A program made the position numbers and the translations under genes. The notes under the pieces are model-generated. The model saw only the letters and a list, made by a program, of their open reading frames with translations. It had not been told where the DNA came from and searched no databases. DNA of 64,000 bases from Streptomyces sp. ADI96-02. GTDB lineage: Bacteria; Actinomycetota; Actinomycetes; Streptomycetales; Streptomycetaceae. Below are positions 8,490 through 16,099 of the stretch, one piece after another (the first letter of the stretch is position 1; every line of letters starts with the position of its first letter). The stretch is taken from positions 1,742,569 to 1,806,568 of the forward strand of contig NZ_ML123034.1 of assembly GCF_003846185.1 (NCBI RefSeq). Direction: 5' to 3'.

Positions 8490-8741
8490 TCACCCGGCGG
8501 CGCGCACGGCGGGGCCGGAGGCGCCGAGGAATCGGTCCCGGACGCGTTCGAGCGTGCGGAAGTCGTCGATGGTGACCTCCTGGAGGTCGATGGCGCTGCC
8601 CGAGACGCCTTCCAGAAGGTCGATGAACTCCAGGAAGTCCATCGAATCGATGAGACGGGCCTCGATGAGGTCCTCGTCCTCGCCGATCGGGCCGTCGAGG
8701 CCGGGATTCTTCTCGTGAAGCCACGCTACGACACGTTCCAT
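8490..8741 (-). CDS. Acyl/aminoacyl carrier protein
   Basis: 83 residues from ATG 8741 (GAGGAG upstream). The core is IDSMDFLEFIDLLE, where Ser33 of the D-S-M motif should carry phosphopantetheine; upstream acidic helix IGEDEDLIEARL and downstream VTIDDFRTLERVRDRFL complete a four-helix PP-binding fold. It is encoded between an aaRS-like ligase and a phosphopantetheinyl transferase, so it is likely charged with an amino acid rather than a fatty acid. Similar stand-alone carrier proteins are partners of amino acid:carrier-protein ligases in Bradyrhizobium and Agrobacterium (established); the charged amino acid here is unknown. Confidence 0.88.
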   Translation of the reverse strand: MERVVAWLHEKNPGLDGPIGEDEDLIEARLIDSMDFLEFIDLLEGVSGSAIDLQEVTIDDFRTLERVRDRFLGASGPAVRAAG

Positions 8742-8861
8742 GGGCGGGGCGCTCCTCAACTCTTCCGGGGACGGCCGGCGGGTCCGGGGTCCGGTCCGGG
8801 GACTTCGGGGATCGTGGGGAGCCGGCGGGGCCGAGGGCCCGTGCGGCGCGGCTCCGGCGGG

Positions 8862-9719
8862 TCAGCGGGAGACGGACCGGAGTCTGTCCAGGGCGAGTTC
8901 GGCGGTGCCGTGGGCGAGGATCATCGCGTGGACCCAGCGCTCCACGCCGAAGGCGACGCAGGAGCTGTGGGCGGGTCCGTGGGAACCGGCGCGGATACCG
9001 AGCCGCTCCCCGAAGAAGTTGCGGTGCCGGTTGACCGAGGCGATGGCGGTCCCGTCGGGGGCGCTGAACTCGAACTTGACCGGATCCAGCGCCATCAGCC
9101 GGGCCCGCGAGCCCCCGTTGTCGTAGAACGGGTCGTCCGCCGCTGCCCGGGTCAGCACCAGCCCCAGCGAACCGGCCACCTCCTGGACGAACTCCCCGCC
9201 CCGCTCCTGGTGTTCGACCGCCCCGTCCCGGGTGCCGAGGTAGAGCACCTCCCGCATGTGGAATCCCCACAGCCGCCGCAGACCGTCGTAGTGGGTCTCG
9301 TTGCGGAAGCACCTCCCGGTGGCGGAGAGCCGCAGCCCGTCCTCGCCGACGTCCTGGCCCTCCAGGGAGAGCAGCAGGCCGTAGCAGGTCGCGGACGGCA
9401 GCAGATGGCCGGTCGGCCGCAATGGGAGCTCTCCGGGCGATCCGCCGGACGCCAGCCCGCCGAGCGCGTCCGAGCCGAACCGCCCGGCCGGCACGCCGAG
9501 ATGGGGGAAGTTGCGGAAGAAGTCGAGCCGCGCCAGTCCCTCCACGCCCAGCAGCGGCGGCCCCACGACCTCGGGCGCGGAGAGCCGCGCCGCCAGACCG
9601 GTCAGCAGGTCGTCCAGGCCGCGTAACAGGGCCGTGCGGACCGGGTCCAGCGTGATCAGCCCGGGGCCGGGGCTCTTCAGGTCGACGCCCGGCAGAACCG
9701 TGGCGCTGAGTGCGTTCAT
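8862..9719 (-). CDS. Amino acid:[carrier protein] ligase (class II aaRS-like)
   Basis: 285 residues, the length of a class II aaRS catalytic core with no anticodon-binding domain. Motif 2 is CFRNE at 137-141 and motif 3 GVERW at 258-262. The putative zinc ligands Cys112, Glu157 (in FHMREVLYLG) and Cys254 follow the Cys-Glu-Cys pattern of atypical SerRS-like proteins shown to adenylate glycine or alanine and load them onto carrier-protein phosphopantetheine instead of tRNA. First gene of the ligase-ACP-PPTase operon, with a candidate promoter at 9882-9911. It likely supplies aminoacyl-ACP to the divergently encoded dioxygenase and condensation protein. Specificity is not readable; no editing domain is seen. 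Confidence 0.82.
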   Translation of the reverse strand: MNALSATVLPGVDLKSPGPGLITLDPVRTALLRGLDDLLTGLAARLSAPEVVGPPLLGVEGLARLDFFRNFPHLGVPAGRFGSDALGGLASGGSPGELPLRPTGHLLPSATCYGLLLSLEGQDVGEDGLRLSATGRCFRNETHYDGLRRLWGFHMREVLYLGTRDGAVEHQERGGEFVQEVAGSLGLVLTRAAADDPFYDNGGSRARLMALDPVKFEFSAPDGTAIASVNRHRNFFGERLGIRAGSHGPAHSSCVAFGVERWVHAMILAHGTAELALDRLRSVSR

Positions 9720-9881
9720 GAGACCGCGTCCCTCTCGGCGGATGGGCCGGCCATCGGGATGCCGACCGTGCGTACGGACGAAATCGCCGAGGATCCGGCG
9801 GACTTGGGCAGGGTCGCCATGGACCGGGGCGCGGGGACGGCGAGGCGCGGAGCCTCGTCACGAACCCGGCCGCGGTTCTGG

Positions 9882-9911
9882 ACATTAGGCCCGCCCATCA
9901 CCTGTTGTCTA
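9882..9911 (-). promoter_or_regulatory. Candidate promoter of ligase-ACP-PPTase operon
   Basis: On the minus strand TAGACA (9906-9911) and TAATGT (9882-9887) are spaced by 18 bp, a fair housekeeping-type -35/-10 pair. The leader to the ligase start would be about 155 nt. The -35 overlaps the palindrome at 9905-9916. Confidence 0.45.
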
Positions 9912-9916
9912 GACCA
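9905..9916. promoter_or_regulatory. DasR-like (GntR/HutC) operator, site 1
   Basis: TTGTCTAGACCA matches 11 of 12 core positions of the Streptomyces DasR responsive element (TGGTCTAGACCA). It overlaps the -35 of the candidate leftward promoter. DasR senses phosphorylated aminosugars; other GntR/HutC regulators use similar sites, so the regulator is not certain. Confidence 0.5.
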
Positions 9917-9994
9917 AAGATGTCGAACAGTGCGCGTCGAACAGGAGGCGCTTCGGGAGACGATGGTTCCCAAATCCACATACCGGAGCGGCAC

Positions 9995-10024
9995 TTGACA
10001 GCCGCATCGGTCTGGACCAATCCT
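9995..10024 (+). promoter_or_regulatory. Candidate promoter of rightward operon
   Basis: A perfect TTGACA -35 at 9995-10000 is followed 18 bp later by AATCCT (10019-10024), a poor -10. The leader to the dioxygenase ATG 10267 would be about 235 nt. The second DasR-like site lies between the two hexamers. Confidence 0.4.
10008..10019. promoter_or_regulatory. DasR-like operator, site 2
   Basis: CGGTCTGGACCA matches 10 of 12 positions of the DasR core and keeps the GGTC/GACC arms. It sits in the -35/-10 spacer of the candidate rightward promoter, a classical repressor position. Weaker than site 1. Confidence 0.4.
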
Positions 10025-10266
10025 GCTGACCGACGTGGTCACCGCTCCTCCCCCACGGCACCGCCCTCCGTCCGCGCTGCCCGCGGCCGGCCGCGCGCCG
10101 GCGGGCCGCCACGCTCACCGGCAGAGGAGATCACCGGCAGAGGAGAAGAGTCCGCCTCCACCGCCCTCCACCCAGCGGCCGATGACGGTCGACAGCCCGT
10201 CGACCGCCCGGACACGCGTACCCGCAGACACCGACGAACAGCTCAGCCGGACCGCTCGGAGGACCC

Positions 10267-11355
10267 ATGACGACACCCGCCCCGCGACGCCGGCCCCTGC
10301 TGCACCGGGCCGCCTCGGACATCCCGTACTTCAGCGCCGACGGCGAGTCCTACCTCGCGCAGACGACCCTGCGGGAACTCGGCAAGTCCCGGCCGCTGCG
10401 CGTGCTGTCCGAGGAGGACTTCGCCCACTGGCAGACCTTCGGCTACGTCGTCGTCCGCGAGGCCGTCCCGGCCGAGGCGGCCCGGCGGCTGCTCGACTTC
10501 ACCTGGGACTTCCAGGGCCTGGACCCCGACCGGCCGGAGAGCTGGTACGAGGACCGTCCGCTGCGCTCCGAGCTGGACCGGCAACTGCACGTCTACGGCT
10601 TCGTGGAGGCCTACCACCACCAGCTCCTCTGGGACAGCCGCCAGGCCCAGCGCGTGTACGACGCCTTCGTCGACGTCTGGGACTGCGAGGAGCTGTGGGT
10701 GACCCTGGACCGGCTCAACCTCAACCCGCCCAACGTCCGCAACCGCGACCGCGCCCTGATCGAGCCCACCGACCGGGGCTTCGACATCGAGCTGCACTGG
10801 GACATCGACACCACGCTCGGCGTCCCGCCGCAGCGGGTGCAGGGCATCATCGCGCTCAACGACACCCGTCCTGAGACGGGCGGGTTCCAGTGCTGCCCGG
10901 AGCTGTTCCGGCGGTTCGAGCAGTGGAAGACCGGCGAGAGCGCCGACCGGGATCCGCTGCGCCCGGTCGTCGACCGGGACGAGTTCCCGGTGGTCCGGCC
11001 GGAGTTGCACCCCGGCGACCTGCTGATCTGGAACGGCCTCCTCGCCCACGGCGTCGCGCGCAACGCCTCCGAGAACGGGGTGAGGGCCGTTCAGTACCTG
11101 TCGATGATGCCCGCGCTGGAGGAGCACCAGCGGCTGCGGCAGTCCCGCGTGGACTCCTGGCGGCACCTGCGCACCCCGCGCTGGAACCGCACCCTGGTCG
11201 GCGACCCGGTGCTGCCCGAGTCCGAGCGCTACCCCACGGCCGACCTGAACGGCCTCGGCAGCCGGCTGCTGGGGCTCGCCTCCTGGCGGGAGCACCGCGA
11301 GGACACCGCGACCGGCGCGCGGAGCGGGGAGCCGTCGTGCGCCGCGTCTGCCTGA
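10267..11355 (+). CDS. Phytanoyl-CoA dioxygenase (PhyH) family oxygenase
   Basis: 362 residues, ATG 10267 with GGAGGA upstream. The double-stranded beta-helix iron site is visible: His177-x-Asp179 in IELHWDIDTT, distal His261 in WNGLLAHGVARN, and Arg273 as the likely 2-oxoglutarate carboxylate ligand. Such Fe(II)/2-oxoglutarate enzymes hydroxylate or halogenate small molecules, often amino acids bound to carrier proteins in natural-product pathways. First gene of the rightward operon and overlaps the next gene by 19 bp. Likely role here is hydroxylation of the ACP-bound amino acid or of the product; this is inference from context. Confidence 0.85.
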   Translation: MTTPAPRRRPLLHRAASDIPYFSADGESYLAQTTLRELGKSRPLRVLSEEDFAHWQTFGYVVVREAVPAEAARRLLDFTWDFQGLDPDRPESWYEDRPLRSELDRQLHVYGFVEAYHHQLLWDSRQAQRVYDAFVDVWDCEELWVTLDRLNLNPPNVRNRDRALIEPTDRGFDIELHWDIDTTLGVPPQRVQGIIALNDTRPETGGFQCCPELFRRFEQWKTGESADRDPLRPVVDRDEFPVVRPELHPGDLLIWNGLLAHGVARNASENGVRAVQYLSMMPALEEHQRLRQSRVDSWRHLRTPRWNRTLVGDPVLPESERYPTADLNGLGSRLLGLASWREHREDTATGARSGEPSCAASA

Positions 11356-12647
11356 CCCTTCCCACCCACCGGGCCTGCGCCGCCACCATCGCGGCGGTCG
11401 GCGGGGAAGCGGCTTGGGGAGCACGGGAGTTCGGCGTCGAGGTGCATCTGCTCGTCCTGGACTCCTCCGCCGCGCCGGTGCTCGCCGAGCACCGGGCGGC
11501 GGTGGCCGCCCTGCCTCCGTCGCCGGGCGTGGTCGTCCACCACCTCGACGAGAGCGAGCAGCGGCGCTTCCTGCGGGAGGTGATCAACCGGTCGGGGGTC
11601 GCCGCGCCGGACCGGGTACTGGACCTCATGCTGCCCTCGCGCGTGTCCTACGGCGCCTGCACCAACCGGGCGTTCCTGATCGCGGAGGCCCTCGGGTGCG
11701 CGTCCGTCCACCGCCGGGACTCCGACAGCAGCTACCAGATCCTGGACGGCGAGCCGGTCCACCCCTTCCACCACGAACTCGGCTCGCTGGGACGGCGGGC
11801 CGCCGACGTCCGGCCGCTGGTGACCCGGAGCAGGCTCGATCCGGCGTCCGAGGACCGGCCGGTGGCGTTGGTGGGCGGCTCCTTCACGGGCGCGATGTCG
11901 GTGGACGTCTCGGATATCCGCCGTCTCGATCCGGACGTGTTCCACGAGGTGGTCGGCCTGTCGGTCCCCGCCGGATATCCGGAGGTGTGGCGCGGGCATC
12001 TGATCGAGGAGTCCTTCCGCGGCTCGGGGACCAGCCCGTTCACCGGTGACCGCACCACGCTCTGCGCCGTCAGCCCGACGCGCGTGGACATGTGCAACAT
12101 CGGGCTCGACCGGAGCGTGTACGGCCGGATTCCCCTGCCGCCCGCCACGGACACCATCGGCAGCGACTACTTCCTGATCCACCTCGCCCACGACGCGGCG
12201 CTGCCGGGGGTCCTGCACAACCGCGACATCGTCAACTTCCATACGGAGGAACGCCGTTCCGATACCGGATTCCTCGCCTACCAGCTGCGCTTCGCGAAGT
12301 TCCTGCTGTCGAGACACCACCTCGACTCCGTGCACGCCGCGACGGCGGCGGCCGGGGCGTCGCTCCTGGACGCGGAGGGCCGCGTCCGGGCCGGTGCCGT
12401 CGCCGGGTTCGTCAGGGACAGCACGCGGATCGACCGCGCGGAGAACGCCCGACGGCTCGACGTCCTCGACCGCTGCTACCGCACGCTGGGCGACCGCTAC
12501 CCGGCCGTCGCGGACGCCCTCGCCGCCCGGCGCGGGCGGCTCCTCGACGAGGCCCGGGACGACATGGCCGCCTTCGCGTTCCTGATCGACGGCTGGGAGG
12601 CGTTGAGCGACGCGAGCGCGAGCGCGGGACTCGTCACGGCCCTGTGA
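11337..12647 (+). CDS. DUF6271-like protein, possible glycosyltransferase-like fold
   Basis: 436 residues from GTG 11337, with GGGGAG five bases upstream and a 19-bp overlap with the dioxygenase gene. The N-terminus RRVCLTLPTHRACAAT and the segment ASVHRRDSDSSYQIL (DxD-like) resemble nucleotide-sugar-binding GT-A folds; GSDYFLIHL and HNRDIVNFH are further conserved-looking blocks. I believe it belongs to the DUF6271 family found beside Streptomyces biosynthetic genes, but could not check. The C-terminal 120 residues are helical. Stop overlaps a GTG of the next frame by 4 bp. A role in sugar or metal-dependent transfer is a hypothesis only. Confidence 0.6.
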   Translation: MRRVCLTLPTHRACAATIAAVGGEAAWGAREFGVEVHLLVLDSSAAPVLAEHRAAVAALPPSPGVVVHHLDESEQRRFLREVINRSGVAAPDRVLDLMLPSRVSYGACTNRAFLIAEALGCASVHRRDSDSSYQILDGEPVHPFHHELGSLGRRAADVRPLVTRSRLDPASEDRPVALVGGSFTGAMSVDVSDIRRLDPDVFHEVVGLSVPAGYPEVWRGHLIEESFRGSGTSPFTGDRTTLCAVSPTRVDMCNIGLDRSVYGRIPLPPATDTIGSDYFLIHLAHDAALPGVLHNRDIVNFHTEERRSDTGFLAYQLRFAKFLLSRHHLDSVHAATAAAGASLLDAEGRVRAGAVAGFVRDSTRIDRAENARRLDVLDRCYRTLGDRYPAVADALAARRGRLLDEARDDMAAFAFLIDGWEALSDASASAGLVTAL

Positions 12648-12667
12648 AAGCCTACGGAAAGCCCTCC

Positions 12668-14563
12668 ATGAGCAGATCTCCCCAGAACCAGAACCAGAAC
12701 CAGAGCCAGACCCAGAGCCAGAGCCAGGGTCGGAGCCAGACCCAGGGACAAGCCCGGGACCGGGCCCGGCCCCACTCCCCCGGCCGGAGCCGCGCCGCGG
12801 GTCCTCGGCCCGGCGGGCCGGAGGCCGCGCGCCCGAAGCCCCCGCGGACCATCGACGTCGCCTACGCGGGCGGGGTGCGCCGACGCGGCCCCCTCACCAT
12901 GGGCCAGGCCAACATGATCCGCTGCGTGCTGCGGGACGACCCCACGCACATCAACAACCACGACGTGTGGCCGGTGCCCGCCGCCACCGGCCTGGAGACG
13001 GCGGTCGACGCCCTGCGCACCCTGGCGGTACGGCACGAGGGCCTGCGCACCACGTTCCCGCACGCCCCCGGGACCGTTCCCCGCGAACAGGTGGTGGCGG
13101 CCGAGGGCTCGTTCACCGTGACCGTCCTGGACCACCCCGAACTCCCTCCGGAGCCCGCCCGGTACGCCGAGTCGGTGGCCCGCGCGGCGCGCGCCGGCCG
13201 GTTCCGCCTGGACCGGGAGTTCCCGCTGCGGATCACCCTGCTCACCGTCCGCGGCGCACCCGCCTACGCGGCCCTCGCCTCCAGTCACGCCGTGACCGAC
13301 GGCAGCGCCCTGGCCGTCCTCCGGGAGGAATGGCTCGCCCTGCTGGCCGGCGAGGAGCTTTTGGCCCCCGCGGCGCTCACCCCTCTCGGCCTCGCCGCCG
13401 AGGAGACCGCGCCCGGGGGACAGCGGAAGTCGGAGGCGTCCCTGCGGTACTGGGAGCGGATCCTGCGCACCGGTCCGCAGGCCATGTTCGCCGAACCGCG
13501 CGCCGCCGCCCCGCCCGGACGGCAGCCGCAGCTCACCCTCCGCTCCCGGCGGGGGGCGCTGGCGCTCGCGGCGGCGGTCGAGCGCACCCGCAGCCCGGCG
13601 GCCACCGTGCTGCTGGCGGCCTGGTGCGCGCTGATCGCCCACCGCGCCGGACAGGACGTCTGCGTCACCGCCGTACCCACCTCGAACCGGTTCACGCCCA
13701 GACTGGCCCGCTCGGTGAACACCCTGTCGCAGGACGCGCTGCTCAGTCTCGATGTCCGCCTCCCGTCCTTCGACGCCCTGCTCCGCAAGACCTGGGGAGC
13801 GGCCCTCAACGCCTACCGGCACAGCCAGTTCGACTCGGTACGCCTGTGGGAGATGATCGACCGGGTCACCGGGGAGCGGGGGAGCCGCTTCGCGCGGGAC
13901 GTGGTCTTCAACGATGTCAGCGCACTGCCCGCCACCCTCATGGCGGACGCCCCGCGGCAGGCCGGGAGCGGCGAGGAGGAGCTGAGCTGGGGGCCGGACC
14001 AGGCGCTGCCGACCCGCGTCCTGGCCTTCACGTACCGGACGGCGCCCCGGCTCCACATCTCCCTGTGGGCCGATCCGGCGCTGTTCGACCGGGCCGAGGC
14101 GGAGGGGTTCCTCACCGGACTGGTCCTGCTGCTGGAGGCGGTGGCCTCCCGGGACGTGCCGCTGGCCTCGCTCACCGAGGTGACCGGGGTCCGGCCGGCC
14201 GGACGCGGCGGCGACTGGCTGCGGGTGGACGGCTGCTGGGTCTCGCCCCGCGCCGTGCGGGACGCCCTGAGCCGGGCGCTCGGCGGGCTGCCCGCGCACG
14301 TCGAGGCGGACCGGCCGGACGGCGGCGAGGCGGCCGGCGACGCGTCCCCGGGCCTCACGGCGTTCATCGCCCGCGGGGACGACCCGGTGACCCCGGCCGG
14401 GGCCCACGCGGCGCTGATGGACGTGTCGGCCGACCGTACGGGAGTCCTCGCGCCCTCCAGGTACGTGATCGTCGAGGACCCGCCGGCCGGATCGGACCGC
14501 GGCGGCGCGTGGCGTCGGCTGCGCGTTCTTGAGGAAGGGGCCGGCAGAAGCCGGCAGGTGTGA
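12668..14563 (+). CDS. Stand-alone NRPS condensation-type protein with C-terminal A-domain-like tail
   Basis: 631 residues from ATG 12668 (GGAAAG upstream); GTG 12644, overlapping the previous stop, would add 8 residues. Residues 1-60 are Gln/Asn/Ser and Arg/Pro low complexity. About 70-520 form a condensation domain: the signature is S206-H207-A-V-T-D-G, so the first His of HHxxxDG is Ser while the catalytic second His is kept; RFRLDREFPLRITLL and SVNTLSQDALLSLDV fit the fold. The last 110 residues (WLRVDGCWVSPRAVRDAL, then VLAPSRYVIVEDPP) resemble the C-terminal subdomain of an adenylation domain without any A-core. It could condense aminoacyl-ACP with a second amine, alcohol or acyl donor. 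Confidence 0.8.
   Translation: MSRSPQNQNQNQSQTQSQSQGRSQTQGQARDRARPHSPGRSRAAGPRPGGPEAARPKPPRTIDVAYAGGVRRRGPLTMGQANMIRCVLRDDPTHINNHDVWPVPAATGLETAVDALRTLAVRHEGLRTTFPHAPGTVPREQVVAAEGSFTVTVLDHPELPPEPARYAESVARAARAGRFRLDREFPLRITLLTVRGAPAYAALASSHAVTDGSALAVLREEWLALLAGEELLAPAALTPLGLAAEETAPGGQRKSEASLRYWERILRTGPQAMFAEPRAAAPPGRQPQLTLRSRRGALALAAAVERTRSPAATVLLAAWCALIAHRAGQDVCVTAVPTSNRFTPRLARSVNTLSQDALLSLDVRLPSFDALLRKTWGAALNAYRHSQFDSVRLWEMIDRVTGERGSRFARDVVFNDVSALPATLMADAPRQAGSGEEELSWGPDQALPTRVLAFTYRTAPRLHISLWADPALFDRAEAEGFLTGLVLLLEAVASRDVPLASLTEVTGVRPAGRGGDWLRVDGCWVSPRAVRDALSRALGGLPAHVEADRPDGGEAAGDASPGLTAFIARGDDPVTPAGAHAALMDVSADRTGVLAPSRYVIVEDPPAGSDRGGAWRRLRVLEEGAGRSRQV
12683..12730 (+). repeat. Hexanucleotide tandem repeat CAGARC
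   Basis: Eight in-frame copies of CAG(A/G)(A/G)C-type hexamers (three CAGAAC, then CAGAGC/CAGACC variants) encode the Gln-Asn/Gln-Ser N-terminal tract of the condensation protein. Length could vary by slippage without frameshift. Confidence 0.85.
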
Positions 14564-14564
14564 C

Positions 14565-15839
14565 ATGGCCGTCGACGATGTGACCGTCCAGCAGCAGCCC
14601 GACCCGCTGCCCAGCCCCTGGGCCTCGGGCCGGTTCCGGCTGTTCTTCACCGCCCGCAGCACCTCGCTGCTGGCGGACGGCATGCTGATGGTCTCCCTGA
14701 CGACCGCCGTGCTGGGCGCGGGCCACGGACCCGGTGGGGTGGGGTACGCGCTGGCCGCGTGGATGACTCCCATCGTGCTGCTGGTGCTGTTCGGAGGCGT
14801 GCTGGCCGACCGGTTCACCCCGCAGGTGATGATGATCTGCGCCGACGTGGTGCGGATGCTGGCCATGGTCGCCCTCGCCGTGCTGCTGCTGGGCACGGAG
14901 GTCGCGCTGTGGCAGATCATGGCGCTGATGGCGCTCAGCGGCGGTGCGACCGCCCTGTTCCAGCCCGGTCTGGCGAGCATGGTCCCCCGGGTCGCCGAGG
15001 ACATCCAGAAGGCCAACGCGCTGCTGCGGATATCGGAGGCCCTGAGCGCCCTGGTGGGCCCCGGACTGGCCGGAGTCCTCGTCGCCCGGTGGCACGTGTC
15101 GGGGTCGTTCGTGGTGATCGCGGCGGCCTATGCGCTGAGCGCGGCGGTCCTGGGCCCGCTGCGGAGGATCCGTACCGACCGGGACGAGGGCGCGGACCCG
15201 ATGTGGCGTCGGCTCGCGGCGGGATGGAACGAGTTCCGGTCCCGTTCCTGGCTGTGGAGCGTCATCGCCGTCTGGTCCGTCTACGGGCTGTTCGTGTTCG
15301 GCCCGGCCCTGCCGCTCGGCGCGGCGCTGATGATCGAGCAGCACGGGGCCGGCGGGTACGGCTGGATCGCCTCCGCCGACGGCGCGGGCACGATCGTCGG
15401 CGGACTGGTCGGCATGCGGGTGCGCCCGCGCCGCCCGCTCGTCGCGGGCGCCTGCGCGATGTTCTGCTTCGCCCTCAACCCGCTGGCCCCGGCGCTCGGC
15501 TGGTCGTTCACCGCGACGGCGGTCTCCCATGTGATCGCCGGATACGGCTTCGCCTTCTGGGGGGTGATGTGGGCGACGAGCGTGCAGTCCCACATCCCGC
15601 TGGCCGTCCTCAGCCGCGTCTCCGCCTACGACGTCGCCGGTTCCATCATGGTCATCCCGCTCGGCCGGGCCCTGGCCGGCCCGGCGGCCGACGCGGTCGG
15701 GGCCGACCGGGTGCTGCTGTTCTCCTCGGCGGTGTCCGTCGTCCTCCTCGTCGTGATGCTCTGCGTCCCGGCGATCCGCGCCCTCGTCCGGTCGCCGGGC
15801 GGCGCGCCGCGCACACCCGGCGGCGAACCGGCGGGGTGA
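14565..15839 (+). CDS. MFS transporter (probable product exporter)
   Basis: 424 residues from ATG 14565, two bases after the condensation gene stop, so co-translated. About 12 hydrophobic helices; the cytoplasmic loop 2-3 reads GGVLADRFTPQVMM, the MFS signature, and a long loop GADPMWRRLAAGWNEFRSR separates the two halves. Resembles MFS_3/enterobactin-exporter-like proteins (EntS type) found in siderophore and peptide clusters. Last gene of the rightward operon; most likely exports the cluster product or gives self-protection. The C-terminal tail is short and Pro/Gly-rich. Confidence 0.85.
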   Translation: MAVDDVTVQQQPDPLPSPWASGRFRLFFTARSTSLLADGMLMVSLTTAVLGAGHGPGGVGYALAAWMTPIVLLVLFGGVLADRFTPQVMMICADVVRMLAMVALAVLLLGTEVALWQIMALMALSGGATALFQPGLASMVPRVAEDIQKANALLRISEALSALVGPGLAGVLVARWHVSGSFVVIAAAYALSAAVLGPLRRIRTDRDEGADPMWRRLAAGWNEFRSRSWLWSVIAVWSVYGLFVFGPALPLGAALMIEQHGAGGYGWIASADGAGTIVGGLVGMRVRPRRPLVAGACAMFCFALNPLAPALGWSFTATAVSHVIAGYGFAFWGVMWATSVQSHIPLAVLSRVSAYDVAGSIMVIPLGRALAGPAADAVGADRVLLFSSAVSVVLLVVMLCVPAIRALVRSPGGAPRTPGGEPAG

Positions 15840-15865
15840 TCGCCGCCGTTCCGCCGCCGCGGCCC

Positions 15866-16099
15866 TCAGTCGTCCGGCGGGAACACCGCCTCCCTGGACC
15901 CCAGCAGCGTCAGGGTGATCGCCTCCACCGGGCAGCCCTCCGCCGCCGCCAAGAGGCGTTCGCCCGCGTCGCGGTCCTCCTCGGTCGGGTGGGACTGGCG
16001 CGCGGAGTCCAGGTGGAAGCCTTCGGGGGCGTGGTGCACGCACATGCCGGAGCCGATGCAGACGCTCCGGTCGACCTCCACGTGCCAGCGGTCCCCCAT
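15866..16099 (-). CDS. 3Fe-4S ferredoxin
   Basis: 77 residues. ATG 16099 overlaps the aldehyde dehydrogenase stop (TGATG) and has GGGAGG upstream; GTG 16102 is an alternative. Three Cys (14, 20, 56) in VCIGSGMC and EGCPVEAI match the single-cluster 3Fe-4S ferredoxins of actinobacteria that feed electrons to cytochromes P450. No P450 is adjacent, but the CYP125-like enzyme at 26709 shares promoter motifs with this operon, so it may be the partner (inference). Acidic composition is typical of the family. Confidence 0.92.
   Translation of the reverse strand: MGDRWHVEVDRSVCIGSGMCVHHAPEGFHLDSARQSHPTEEDRDAGERLLAAAEGCPVEAITLTLLGSREAVFPPDD

Noticed and set aside
12497..15016. 839-codon minus-strand frame opposite the condensation and MFS genes
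   Set aside because: No homology-like motif; product is Gly/Arg/Glu-rich, and the plus-strand genes have clear domains.
7847..15839. Classical NRPS cluster
   Set aside because: No adenylation core, no thioesterase and no multidomain module are present; only a stand-alone C-type protein and ACP.
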